Positions 1 through 8,019 are shown, numbered from the stretch's first letter. The stretch is DNA of 24,682 bases from JBGZFC01 sp964631255 (GCA_964631255.1 CAZVWS010000030.1:1-24682), one strand, 5' to 3'. Made by a program: numbers and translations. Notes: a model not told the origin generated them from the letters alone.

Positions 1-531
1 CATATCGACACAAAAATAGATACTCCCGGAGCTATTGACAACGGAACCGGTGTGGCTATTTTGTTGGCTTTGGCTGAAATGCTGAAAGATTATTCCCCTG
101 ATTACCAAATAGAACTCGTGGTTTTTAATGGCGAAGATTACTACGGAGCTACCGGACAAGTAGAGTACGTAAAACAAAATACCGGATTTTTCTCTGATAT
201 TCTGCTAAATATTAATATTGATGGAGCTGGATACATGGAAGATTTTTCTTGTTTTTCTCCTTTTAATCTGCCAGAAAACGTACAAACGGCATTAAATAAA
301 GTGTTTACCAATAACCCTGAAATTGTAGAGGGACTTCCGTGGTATCAGGGAGACCACAGTTTGTTTCTGCAAAATGGAACTCCCGCGATAGCAGTCAGTT
401 CAAATTGGTTTATTAAAAATATGGATTGCCAGGATATAACGCATACCCCGAAAGATAATTTGGGAATAGTGAATTTCGAGAGAGTAGCAGAATGTGCTGT
501 TGGAATAGCAGAATTGATAGAGGAGTGCTAA
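1..531 (+). CDS. M28-family zinc metallopeptidase, C-terminal part (5' end outside window)
   Basis: The frame is open from the first base, so the gene begins upstream of the window; 176 residues are visible. Family M28 enzymes are di-zinc aminopeptidases or carboxypeptidases, often exported. The visible residues fit the metal site: H1-x-D3 at the very start, then PGAIDNGTG (9-17) with D13, the catalytic and metal-binding acidic pair in FNGED (E45, D46), the later ligand D74 in INIDGAG, and H148 in DITHTP. This is the usual order of the M28 ligands, so the catalytic core looks intact in the visible part. Substrate cannot be told. No terminator hairpin directly follows the stop; a repeat region does. 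An in-frame internal ATG exists at 88 but the conserved residues before it show the protein starts further upstream. Confidence 0.88.
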   Translation, partial: HIDTKIDTPGAIDNGTGVAILLALAEMLKDYSPDYQIELVVFNGEDYYGATGQVEYVKQNTGFFSDILLNINIDGAGYMEDFSCFSPFNLPENVQTALNKVFTNNPEIVEGLPWYQGDHSLFLQNGTPAIAVSSNWFIKNMDCQDITHTPKDNLGIVNFERVAECAVGIAELIEEC

Positions 532-591
532 AAAAACAAGCAAAAAAGCAATTTCGTTGCAACGGAATCCTCTTCACACAAGTGAAAAATA

Positions 592-759
592 CAAATCAGA
601 GTAAAAGAAATGCTTTCCGACAAGCAAAATAGTAAAACCTGACATCGGGGAAGCATTTCACACAAGCAAAAAACCAAAACCTGACATCGGGGAAGCACTT
701 CAAACAAGTGCGAAGGCAAAACCTGCGATGCGGGAAGCGTTTCACACTTGCATCGTGCA
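592..759. repeat. 42-bp-period tandem repeat, four units (first one degenerate)
   Basis: Units start at about 592, 634, 676 and 718. Units two and three share the core AAAACCTGACATCGGGGAAG followed by CA[T/C]TTCA and ACAAG. Unit four is diverged (GCGATGCGGG instead of GACATCGGGG), and unit one keeps only ACAAGCAAAA at the same 42-bp phase (620-629 versus 662-671). Unit four also contains an inverted repeat, CGATGC 726-731 with GCATCG 750-755. The array sits between the M28 gene and etfB. The opposite strand is open here and would encode a 14-residue repeat, but nothing else supports a protein. Confidence 0.75.
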
Positions 760-939
760 CCGCCCTCGACTCAGATTAGACAAAAAACACAAAATAATAA
801 CCAAAATAGCAGCAGGGATAGGTTGATAATATTGTTGCCGCAACAAATTACGTCGTTAGAACGACAAAATAATACATCCCATATTTGAACACAGCGTTTT
901 CTTTTTCGCCAAAAGTCGCATCTTTTGCATTTTTTTATT
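760..939. other. Intergenic region upstream of etfB with two adjacent inverted repeats
   Basis: No gene is visible between the 42-bp repeats and the etfB promoter-like site. Two short inverted repeats lie side by side: TTGTTG 832-837 / CAACAA 841-846, and GTCGTT 852-857 / AACGAC 860-865. They are about 90 bp upstream of the putative -7 element, so they could be operator sites or remnants. No poly-T tract follows them, so they are not terminators. Confidence 0.4.
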
Positions 940-947
940 TATATTTG
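940..947 (+). promoter_or_regulatory. Putative Bacteroidota -7 element (TATATTTG) for etfB
   Basis: TATATTTG matches the TAnnTTTG consensus and ends 38 bp before the etfB start codon. A -33 TTTG at the usual 19-21 bp spacing is not present; the nearest TTTG (924-927) is only 12 bp away, so the promoter is weakly supported. Confidence 0.45.
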
Positions 948-985
948 CCGATTGGTTATTATACTTTCAAAAAATATATAAGAAA

Positions 986-1858
986 ATGGCATATAAGATT
1001 ATTGTGTTGGCCAAGCAAGTTCCCGACACCCGAAATGTAGGGAAAGATGCAATGAAAGCCGACGGAACCGTGAACAGAGCGGCTTTGCCCGCTATTTTTA
1101 ACCCCGAAGATTTGAATGCACTGGAACAAGCATTGCAAATCAAAGAGAGTTTTCCGGGCTCAACCATCACATTGTTGACGATGGGACCCGGACGTGCAGC
1201 CGATATTTTGAGGGAAGGTTTTTTCCGCGGTGCAGACGACGGCGTGCTGCTAACCGACCGTGCATTTGCCGGCGCCGATACATTGGCTACATCCTACGCT
1301 CTATCGATGGCAGTTCGTAAAATCGGTGAATTTGATATGATTATTTCGGGACGCCAAGCTATTGATGGCGATACGGCACAAGTTGGGCCGCAAGTAGCCG
1401 AAAAATTGGGTATCCCGCAAGCAACCTACGCCGAGGCAATCGAAACCATTGCTCAGGGAAAAGTTCGCATCAAACGCCGCTTAGAAAATGGGGTTGAAGT
1501 GGTAGAGTGTCCGCTTCCCGTATTGGTTACAGTAAATGGCTCGGCTAGCGCGTGTCGTCCACGCAACGCCAAATTGTTGCAAAAATACAAACACGCCAGA
1601 ACCATCACCGAACGCCAAACCGAAAACATCGACTATATCGATATATACAGCAGCCGTCCCTATCTGAATTTGACCGAATGGAGCGTTGCCGATGTGAATG
1701 CCGATGTAGAACAATGCGGACTATCGGGCTCGCCCACGAAAGTGAAGAAAATTGAAAACGTGGTTTTTCAAGCAAAAGAGAGCAAACGCCTAACCGACAG
1801 CGATTCGGAAATAGACGATTTGATGAGAGAATTAATCGAAAACCACACAATTGGCTAA
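986..1858 (+). CDS. etfB: Electron transfer flavoprotein, beta subunit
   Basis: A 290-residue protein of the EtfB/FixA family. It pairs with EtfA to bind FAD and a nucleotide cofactor and carries electrons from acyl-CoA dehydrogenases in the cytoplasm. Family features seen are the N-terminal IIVLAKQVPDT, a mid-region with GRQAIDGDTAQVGPQVAEKLG (residues about 121-141), and the C-terminal RPRNAKLLQKYK segment. Length is slightly above the usual 250-265 because of a C-terminal extension. The start was chosen at ATG 986, just downstream of a TATATTTG element; no Shine-Dalgarno sequence is visible, as is common in this phylum. etfA follows after 94 bp and an acyl-CoA dehydrogenase after that. Whether this Etf is of the bifurcating type cannot be judged here. 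Confidence 0.93.
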   Translation: MAYKIIVLAKQVPDTRNVGKDAMKADGTVNRAALPAIFNPEDLNALEQALQIKESFPGSTITLLTMGPGRAADILREGFFRGADDGVLLTDRAFAGADTLATSYALSMAVRKIGEFDMIISGRQAIDGDTAQVGPQVAEKLGIPQATYAEAIETIAQGKVRIKRRLENGVEVVECPLPVLVTVNGSASACRPRNAKLLQKYKHARTITERQTENIDYIDIYSSRPYLNLTEWSVADVNADVEQCGLSGSPTKVKKIENVVFQAKESKRLTDSDSEIDDLMRELIENHTIG

Positions 1859-1952
1859 TATGCCATGACTTCGTGCAACAAAAAAAGCCAAACAAAACGG
1901 CTGTAGCACAACAGACATATTAGAAAATTATCACATTATTCAAATTAATTTT

Positions 1953-2972
1953 ATGAACAACATATTTGTATATTTAGAAATAGACGAGGGCACCGTTGCC
2001 GAAGTAAGTTTGGAACTACTTACCAAAGGTCGTACATTGGCAAACGAATTGGGATGCAAACTCGAAGCAATAGCAGCCGGCGGAAAATTAGAAACCATCG
2101 GCGAACAAGTATTTCCTTATGGCGTGGACGTGCTGCACAAATTCAACGACAAACGTCTATCGCCCTACACCACCCTACCCCACACCTCCATTTTGGTAAA
2201 TCTTTTCAAACAAGAGAAACCACAAATTTGCTTGATGGGAGCCACCATTATTGGTCGCGATTTAGGTCCGCGCGTATCGTCGGCACTCGGCAGTGGTTTA
2301 ACGGCCGATTGCACATCGCTCGAAATTGGAAATCACGAAGACAAAAAAGCAGACAAAACTTACGAAAACCTGCTTTACCAAATTCGCCCTGCTTTTGGAG
2401 GAAATATCGTGGCTTGGATTATCAACCCCGATTGTCGCCCACAAATGGCAACCGTGCGCGAAGGCGTAATGAAAAAAGAGATTTTTAGCCTCACCTACCA
2501 AGGCGAAGTAAAAGAGCACGCCGTTAGCGATTTTGTAAAAGAAGAAGATTACGTGGTAAGCATCATCGACCGCCACATAGAAAAATCGAAAGTAAACATC
2601 AAAAACTCGCCCATCATCATTGCCGGAGGATACGGCGTAGGTTCAAAAGAAAACTTTCAGTTGCTCTATGACTTGGCAGGTGTGTTGGGAGCAGAAGTAG
2701 GTGCATCGCGCGCCGCCGTAGATGCCGGTTTTGCCGAACACGAACGCCAGATAGGACAAACGGGAGTAACCGTGCGCCCCAAAGTATATATTGCTTGTGG
2801 CATATCGGGACAGATACAGCACATTGCAGGCATGCAAGACAGCTCGCTCATTATCTCGGTAAACAACGACCCCGATGCACCTATCAACACCATTGCAGAT
2901 TATGTAATTACCGGCGATGTGGATAAAGTAATCCCCAAAATGATTAAGTATTTCAAGAAGAATAGCAAATAG
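1953..2972 (+). CDS. etfA: Electron transfer flavoprotein, alpha subunit
   Basis: A 339-residue EtfA/FixB protein, the FAD-binding partner of the preceding EtfB. The C-terminal FAD-binding domain is clear: PIIIAGGYGVGSKENF (220-235), ASRAAVDAGF (251-260), and RPKVYIACGISGQIQH (275-290) followed by SVNNDPDAPI and DYVITGDV (302-323). Length is normal for the family, and there is no N-terminal ferredoxin domain as found in some clostridial EtfA proteins. It lies 94 bp after etfB in the same direction, with a short inverted repeat (AGCC/GGCT around 1888-1904) between them, and very likely shares its transcript. The next gene, an acyl-CoA dehydrogenase, is its obvious electron donor. Confidence 0.94.
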   Translation: MNNIFVYLEIDEGTVAEVSLELLTKGRTLANELGCKLEAIAAGGKLETIGEQVFPYGVDVLHKFNDKRLSPYTTLPHTSILVNLFKQEKPQICLMGATIIGRDLGPRVSSALGSGLTADCTSLEIGNHEDKKADKTYENLLYQIRPAFGGNIVAWIINPDCRPQMATVREGVMKKEIFSLTYQGEVKEHAVSDFVKEEDYVVSIIDRHIEKSKVNIKNSPIIIAGGYGVGSKENFQLLYDLAGVLGAEVGASRAAVDAGFAEHERQIGQTGVTVRPKVYIACGISGQIQHIAGMQDSSLIISVNNDPDAPINTIADYVITGDVDKVIPKMIKYFKKNSK

Positions 2973-3236
2973 ACTAATTTGAAGAGGTGAAGTAGCGAAA
3001 AAGATGGTAAAAACCAAATCACATTTCTACAGTTTAGTATAAGACATTTGGTTCAGATTTATTGCATTCACTATGTTGGTTGTTAAACATGCTTCTCCCA
3101 AATAGAAGAGAAAAGATAACAAATGAGTTAGATTCTCATTACGAATAAAATTTCAGAACAACATATATTGTAACACCATTTTTTTATTTCACAACTTCTC
3201 AAAACAATAATAAAAACAAAAATAAAAACTACCATC
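2973..3236. other. 264-bp gap between etfA and the acyl-CoA dehydrogenase gene
   Basis: No gene, RNA or clear terminator is visible. A small hairpin (CTTCT/AGAAG around 3091-3107) is present without a following T-tract. No TAnnTTTG element was found, so the downstream gene may be read through from etfBA or may use a promoter I cannot recognise. Confidence 0.35.
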
Positions 3237-4955
3237 ATGCCAAACTTTTATACCGATACCCCCCAATTCAAACACTACCTCAGCCATCCGCTCATGAAGC
3301 GAATAGTTGAACTAAAAGAGCGAAATTATGCAGACAAAGACGCTCACGATTATGCTCCGGTAGATTTTGAAGATGCGATGGACAGCTACGACAAAGTGCT
3401 GGAAGTAGTGGGAGAAATTTGCGGCGATATTATCGACCCAAACTCCGAAGAAGTAGATAAAAACGGACCTACCGTTGCCGATGGACGAGTTACCTACGCT
3501 GCAGGAACTCAAGAAAATTTGGATGCGCTCAACAAAGCCGAACTAATGGGAATGGGACTTGCCCGAAAATATGGCGGACTCAACTTCCCGATGGTGCCCT
3601 ATATGATGTCTGCCGACATTGTTAGCCGTGCCGATGCCAGTTTCCAAAATATTTGGATGTTGCAAGATTGTGGCGAAACAATTTACGAATTTGCCGATGA
3701 AGAGCAAAAAAACAAATACTTGCCACGTATCGTTCAGGGCGAAACCATGTCGATGGACTTGACCGAGCCCGATGCCGGTTCCGATTTGCAAGCAGTAATG
3801 CTGAAAGCAACCTTCAACGAGGCCGAAAACCAATGGTACCTGAATGGTGTGAAACGATTCATTACCAATGGCGATGCCGATATACATTTGGTGCTTGCCC
3901 GCTCGGAAGAGGGAACGAAAGACGCGCGCGGACTCTCGATGTTTGTCTATGACAAACGCGACGGCGGTGTCAACGTGCGACGCATCGAAAACAAAATGGG
4001 TATCAAAGGAGCTCCCACTTGCGAATTGGTATATAAAAATGCCAAAGCCGAGTTGGTAGGAACACGTCGCATGGGATTGATAAAATATGTAATGTCGCTC
4101 ATGAATGGTGCTCGCTTGGGAATTATGGCTCAATCGGTTGGTCTATCGGAAGCCGCCACTCGCGAAGCGATGAGCTACGCCATGGAACGAAAACAATTTG
4201 GCAAACCCATTATCGAATTTCCAGCCGTGTTTGAAATGCTGGCAAATATGCGTGCCAAAACCGATGCTTCTCGCAGCATTCTATACGAAACTTGTCGTTT
4301 TGTTGATGTTTACAAAGCACTGGAAGATATTGCACGCGAACGAAAACTCACGCCCGAAGAGCGCAACGAGATGAAATACTACTCGCGTTTGGCAGATGCA
4401 TTTACGCCATTAGGCAAAGGGATGACAAGCGAATATGCCAACCAAAATACGTACGATGCCATTCAGATACACGGCGGTTCGGGATTCATGAAAGATTATA
4501 AATGCGAACGACTGTATCGCGATGCCCGTATCACCAATATCTACGAAGGTACAACCCAACTGCAAGTGGTAGCCGCCATACGCCACGTAACCACCGGCAC
4601 CTATCTGCAACGAATAAAAGAGTATGAAGCTCTCAGCGTTTCACCCGAATTGGAACCACTAAAACGTACGCTCTCTAAAATGGCACAGATGTACGAAAAA
4701 ATGGTGGAAATTGTAACCTCGCCAAAAGACGAAATCTACCTCGACTTCCACGCGCGTCGCTTGGTTGAGTGTGCCGGACATGTGGTAATGGGACATTTGC
4801 TGTTGCAAGATACCAATAAAAACCCCGAAATGTTCCGTCGCTCGGCAGAGGTGTACATTCACTGGGGACAAGCCGAAGTTATCAAAAACTACAACTTCGT
4901 AACCAAAGGCAGACAAGACGATTTGGCCTATTACAAACCAAATATGGAAGAATAA
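3237..4955 (+). CDS. Acyl-CoA dehydrogenase, long form with C-terminal extension
   Basis: A 572-residue FAD enzyme that introduces the 2,3 double bond into an acyl-CoA and passes electrons to Etf. The N-terminal signature MDLTEPDAGSD is at 173-183. The C-terminal signature runs through IQIHGGSGFMKDY to RDARITNIYEGTTQLQ, and the glutamate of YEGT (E437) is the expected catalytic base by comparison with medium-chain acyl-CoA dehydrogenase. The classical dehydrogenase is about 380 residues; here an N-terminal stretch and about 130 helical C-terminal residues are added, as in the long acyl-CoA dehydrogenases found beside etfBA in Bacteroidales. Chain-length or branched-chain preference cannot be told from the sequence. 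The gene ends just before a strong hairpin terminator, so it is the last gene of the Etf cluster. Confidence 0.92.
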   Translation: MPNFYTDTPQFKHYLSHPLMKRIVELKERNYADKDAHDYAPVDFEDAMDSYDKVLEVVGEICGDIIDPNSEEVDKNGPTVADGRVTYAAGTQENLDALNKAELMGMGLARKYGGLNFPMVPYMMSADIVSRADASFQNIWMLQDCGETIYEFADEEQKNKYLPRIVQGETMSMDLTEPDAGSDLQAVMLKATFNEAENQWYLNGVKRFITNGDADIHLVLARSEEGTKDARGLSMFVYDKRDGGVNVRRIENKMGIKGAPTCELVYKNAKAELVGTRRMGLIKYVMSLMNGARLGIMAQSVGLSEAATREAMSYAMERKQFGKPIIEFPAVFEMLANMRAKTDASRSILYETCRFVDVYKALEDIARERKLTPEERNEMKYYSRLADAFTPLGKGMTSEYANQNTYDAIQIHGGSGFMKDYKCERLYRDARITNIYEGTTQLQVVAAIRHVTTGTYLQRIKEYEALSVSPELEPLKRTLSKMAQMYEKMVEIVTSPKDEIYLDFHARRLVECAGHVVMGHLLLQDTNKNPEMFRRSAEVYIHWGQAEVIKNYNFVTKGRQDDLAYYKPNMEE

Positions 4956-4986
4956 GAAATCGTTTTCATTTCAGTTATTGATTGGT

Positions 4987-5057
4987 AAAGTTGTCTCAAA
5001 AAGACGTTTTCGCGAAATAAAACAAAGCGGACAGTCCTCTTTTTTGAGACAACTTTT
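4987..5057 (+). terminator. Hairpin terminator after the acyl-CoA dehydrogenase gene
   Basis: AAAGTTGTCTCAAAA (4987-5001) is complementary to TTTTGAGACAACTTT (5042-5056), and T residues continue after the stem. The 40-base loop can fold again (GAC 5003-5005 with GTC 5033-5035, and GTTTT/AAAAC inside), giving a long nested hairpin. It ends the etf cluster. Confidence 0.8.
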
Positions 5058-5156
5058 TTTGTACGTAAAAATTCTTTATCGTGGTCGTTTTTTCCTCAAA
5101 ATGATTCTTTTTGTAGTTAAATACTGTTAGTCAACAATATATTTTTAAACTTTTCC

Positions 5157-5164
5157 TACATTTG
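5157..5164 (+). promoter_or_regulatory. Putative Bacteroidota -7 element (TACATTTG)
   Basis: TACATTTG fits TAnnTTTG and lies 54 bp before the ATG at 5219. No convincing -33 TTTG at 19-21 bp spacing is seen. It would drive the small membrane protein gene and the TraB-like gene, since a terminator closes the preceding unit. Confidence 0.5.
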
Positions 5165-5218
5165 CATATCCAATTGGTGCAATTCAATCGTTTCAAATTA
5201 AAAAAAAGTATCACGAAT

Positions 5219-5560
5219 ATGAATCAAAAATATAAAAAACTTTTGCAGTGCGTGGCGTTAGATGCCGTGGGCATGATCACGATGGCTATCCCGGCAGTAG
5301 GTCCGTTTTTAGATATTTTGTGGGCTCCCGTGGCGGCAAGCATCAGCTACAAAATGTTTGGCGAGAAACGCGGAAAGTACACCTCGCTCATCACTTTTGT
5401 AGAAGAGTTGCTTCCGGCAACCGATGTTGTTCCATCGTTTACCATTTTCTGGTTTTTGTTCGATTTTCTGCAAATCGGCAAAGAGAAAGAACCCATCATG
5501 CAAAGCAGCGAAACCACCCACAATAAACCCATTGATATAGATTATATCGAAATAAAATAA
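5219..5560 (+). CDS. Small membrane protein of unknown function
   Basis: A 113-residue protein that I do not recognise. A longer frame back to a TTG at 5162 exists, but that TTG is inside the TACATTTG promoter element, so ATG 5219 is the better start. Residues about 12-45 are hydrophobic with several prolines and glycines (MAIPAVGPFLDILWAPVAASISY), and residues about 68-86 (TDVVPSFTIFWFLFDFL) form a second hydrophobic segment. The first contains a charged residue and may be a re-entrant or paired helix. The C-terminal tail is polar and acidic. The gene ends 8 bp before a TraB/GumN-like gene in the same direction, which suggests co-expression and perhaps a shared role in the cell envelope. That link is inference from position only. 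Confidence 0.72.
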   Translation: MNQKYKKLLQCVALDAVGMITMAIPAVGPFLDILWAPVAASISYKMFGEKRGKYTSLITFVEELLPATDVVPSFTIFWFLFDFLQIGKEKEPIMQSSETTHNKPIDIDYIEIK

Positions 5561-5568
5561 ACAGCCAC

Positions 5569-6477
5569 ATGAATTGTAAAAAAGCACTTTCCATCCTCTC
5601 TATGTTTGTATTGCTCCTTTGGAGCAGCCACGCATTAGCAACCGAAAAAAACTCCATTCTTTGGGAAATATCCGGTAACGGATTAAAAAAATCGTCCTAT
5701 CTGTTGGGCACACACCACTTGGTTTCTACCGATTTTTTGGAAAACGTAAAAGGATTGCACGATGCTTGGGAAGCAACCGAGCAAACGGTAGGCGAAATAG
5801 ATTTGAGTAACATGTCGCAAATGCAGATGCAAATCATGATGTCTGCCATCATGCCCGATACCGTCAGCTACCACTCGCTGATGAGCGAGCAAGATGTTGC
5901 GCTTCTCAACAAAACCCTTACCGAACTCACGGGCATGGGCTTAGACCAATTGGGCAGTATGAAACCGGCAATGTTGCAAAATCTGATTACCATCACGCTG
6001 TACCAACAATATTATCCCGAATTATCGCAAACGGTAAGTATAGACCAATATTTTCAGGACAAGGCAACCAAAAGAAATCGTCCCGTGGTAAGTTTGGAGA
6101 GCGTGGAAGACCAAATTGAGCTTTTGCTTCACTCGCAAACCATCGAAAGACAAGCCGAGAGTTTGGCTTGTATGCTGCATCATCCCGAACTATTGAAAGA
6201 GCAAATGGACGAGTTGCATATCGCGTATCACGAGCAAAATTTGCAGAAACTAAATGCCATTTTCGAAAAAACAGATGCAGACGAGCCTTGCCCTGCCACG
6301 CAGGAAGAGAAAGATGGCATGAATAAAAATCGCAACGAAAAGTGGCTGCAAAAACTTCCGCAAATAATGAGCGAAAAGTCTTCGTTTATTGCTGTTGGCT
6401 GCCTACACTTGGTTGGAGAGCACGGTTTGATAGCCGGTTTGCGAAAAGCGGGTTATACCGTGAAAGCAGTGGAATAA
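5569..6477 (+). CDS. TraB/GumN family exported protein
   Basis: A 302-residue protein of the TraB/GumN (PF01963-like) family. The N-terminus is a signal peptide (MNCKKALSILSMFVLLLWSS, cleavage likely after ALA at 22-24), so the mature protein is expected in the periplasm. The family hallmark YLLGTHH is at 44-50, with an E at 76-78 (VGEIDLS) and the C-terminal FIAVGCLHLVGEHGL followed by LRKAGYTV. The conserved G-H/E residues at both ends resemble the metal-site core of the Tiki/TraB superfamily, whose members include proteases; activity of this bacterial branch is not established from this sequence. It starts 8 bp after the small membrane protein gene and converges on rlmD. Confidence 0.85.
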   Translation: MNCKKALSILSMFVLLLWSSHALATEKNSILWEISGNGLKKSSYLLGTHHLVSTDFLENVKGLHDAWEATEQTVGEIDLSNMSQMQMQIMMSAIMPDTVSYHSLMSEQDVALLNKTLTELTGMGLDQLGSMKPAMLQNLITITLYQQYYPELSQTVSIDQYFQDKATKRNRPVVSLESVEDQIELLLHSQTIERQAESLACMLHHPELLKEQMDELHIAYHEQNLQKLNAIFEKTDADEPCPATQEEKDGMNKNRNEKWLQKLPQIMSEKSSFIAVGCLHLVGEHGLIAGLRKAGYTVKAVE

Positions 6478-6489
6478 TTTTTCCATGTG

Positions 6490-6577
6490 CTAATTGGCAA
6501 ATATTCACATTGGCACATTGCCACATTGGCACATTGGCATATTAGCATATTAGCACATTATCACATCGGCACATTAA
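6490..6577. repeat. Degenerate octamer tandem array (consensus CACATTGG), 11 units
   Basis: From CTAATTGG at 6490 to CACATTAA at 6570-6577 the sequence can be cut into eleven 8-base units close to CACATTGG (variants CATATTAG, CACATCGG, CACATTAT). The last unit overlaps the stop codon (TAA, read from 6576 to 6574) of the minus-strand rlmD gene, so the array fills the whole gap between two convergent genes. GGCA/TGCC pairs inside it may allow short hairpins. Confidence 0.85.
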
Positions 6578-7989
6578 TCAATTTTTCGCTCCAAAAGCAC
6601 CACATTTTCCACATGATGCGTGTGCGGAAACATATCCACCGGTTGCACTTTTGTTACCGTATAATTTTCTTGCAGCAGTTGCAAGTCTCGCGCTTGCGTA
6701 GCCGGGTTGCAACTCACGTAAACAATACGTTGGGGATTGGCAAATAGGATGGCTTTAATGACATCGTCGTGCATGCCGGCACGAGGCGGATCGGCAATGA
6801 TAACATCGGGATGCCCATGCTCGGCTATAAACTCGCGTTGAAGAATATCTTTCATATCGCCGGCAAAAAACAGCGTATTTTGAATATTGTTCAGAGCCGA
6901 GTTTTCGCGTGCATCGTCAATGGCTTCGGGCACGTATTCAATACCAATCACTTGTCGGGCATTGTTAGCCACAAAGTTGGCAATGGTTCCCGTTCCGGTA
7001 TATAAATCGTACACCAATTCTTTTCCCGAAAGTTGGGCAAACTCTCTCACTATTTTATACAGATTATAGGCTTGCAAGCTATTGGTTTGATAAAACGATT
7101 TAGGTCCAATTTTGAAACGCAAACCCTCCATATTTTCATAAATGGAGTCGGCACCCCTCCAGGTTATAACCTCTTGGTCGGTAATGGTATCGTTTGCTTT
7201 GCTGTTGATTACATAAAGCAGCGAAGTGATTTGTGGAAACCGATTGGCAAGAAAATCGAGCAATTTCTCTCGTTTGGGCGCATCGTCTTCATAAAAAACC
7301 ACAATCAACATCAATTCGCCGGTGGAGGTGGTACGAATTATGAGCGTGCGCATGAGCCCGTTTTGGTTGCGCAGGTCGAAGAAAGAATAGTCATTTTCCA
7401 GACAAAAGGCACGAACGGCATTCCTGATTTCGTTAGAAATATCGGTTTGCAGCCAACATTTATCTATATCCAATACTTTGTCGAATTTGCCCGGGATATG
7501 AAAACCCAAAGCATTCATATTGTGGAACGACAAGTCGCTGCCAACTTCATTTTCGGTAAGCCAACGCTTATTGGAAAAGGTAAATTCTAACTTGTTGCGG
7601 TAAAATTGGGTTTCGGGAGCACCCAATATGGGCGAAATTTCGGGCAGTTGCAGTTTCCCGATGCGGGTCAGATTATCTTCTACTTGCTTCTGTTTGTATT
7701 TAATTTGCTCGGTGTATGGCAAAATTTGCCACTTGCAACCGCCACAAACACCGAAATGAGAACAGAAGGCTTCTGTCCGGTTGGGCGAATACTCTACAAA
7801 CCGGGTAACCTTGCCTTCGGCAAAATTGCTCCTTTTGCGATATAGCTGCAAATCTACCACATCGCCCGGTACGGCAAAAGGAATAAAAATTGCCAAACCA
7901 TCTACTTTTGCTATCGCTTTGCCTTCGGCAGCCACATCGGTTACCAAAATATTTTCTAACACGGGTAATTGTTTTCTCTTTTTTGCCAT
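6574..7989 (-). CDS. rlmD: 23S rRNA (uracil-5-)-methyltransferase, RlmD/RumA type
   Basis: A 471-residue SAM-dependent enzyme that methylates C5 of a uridine in 23S rRNA. An N-terminal TRAM domain (about 10-66) is followed by four cysteines placed as in the E. coli RumA iron-sulfur site: C76, C82 and C85 in CSHFGVCGGC, and C178 in DKCWLQ. The methyltransferase part has FYQTNS (299-304), SAM motif LYTGTGTIANF (329-339), the acidic GIE at 349-351, ADPPRAG (399-405), and the nucleophile C427 in VYVSCNPAT. All catalytic and cluster residues are present. The exact target uridine is not fixed by sequence, because Bacteroidota may carry more than one paralogue of this family (RlmD or RlmCD specificity). 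A TATCTTTG element precedes the gene on the minus strand. Confidence 0.9.
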   Translation of the reverse strand: MAKKRKQLPVLENILVTDVAAEGKAIAKVDGLAIFIPFAVPGDVVDLQLYRKRSNFAEGKVTRFVEYSPNRTEAFCSHFGVCGGCKWQILPYTEQIKYKQKQVEDNLTRIGKLQLPEISPILGAPETQFYRNKLEFTFSNKRWLTENEVGSDLSFHNMNALGFHIPGKFDKVLDIDKCWLQTDISNEIRNAVRAFCLENDYSFFDLRNQNGLMRTLIIRTTSTGELMLIVVFYEDDAPKREKLLDFLANRFPQITSLLYVINSKANDTITDQEVITWRGADSIYENMEGLRFKIGPKSFYQTNSLQAYNLYKIVREFAQLSGKELVYDLYTGTGTIANFVANNARQVIGIEYVPEAIDDARENSALNNIQNTLFFAGDMKDILQREFIAEHGHPDVIIADPPRAGMHDDVIKAILFANPQRIVYVSCNPATQARDLQLLQENYTVTKVQPVDMFPHTHHVENVVLLERKID

Positions 7990-8011
7990 CTGTAGTTCAT
8001 TTTCTGCGCTG

Positions 8012-8019
8012 CAAAGATA
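8012..8019 (-). promoter_or_regulatory. Putative -7 element (TATCTTTG on minus strand) for rlmD
   Basis: CAAAGATA on the plus strand reads TATCTTTG on the minus strand, a full match to TAnnTTTG, 22 bp upstream of the rlmD start codon. No clear -33 TTTG was found at the expected spacing. Confidence 0.55.

Noticed and set aside
528..719. Minus-strand frame with a 14-residue repeat (LPRCQVL...)
   Set aside because: It follows from a 42-bp repeat whose period is divisible by three. There is no promoter, known domain or start context.
592..759. Possible CRISPR array
   Set aside because: The units are directly adjacent and similar along their length, with no unique spacers and no cas genes. The same holds for the repeats at 24061-24660.
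7033..7590. 185-codon plus-strand frame inside rlmD
   Set aside because: It is a shadow of rlmD, whose iron-sulfur and catalytic motifs are all intact on the minus strand.
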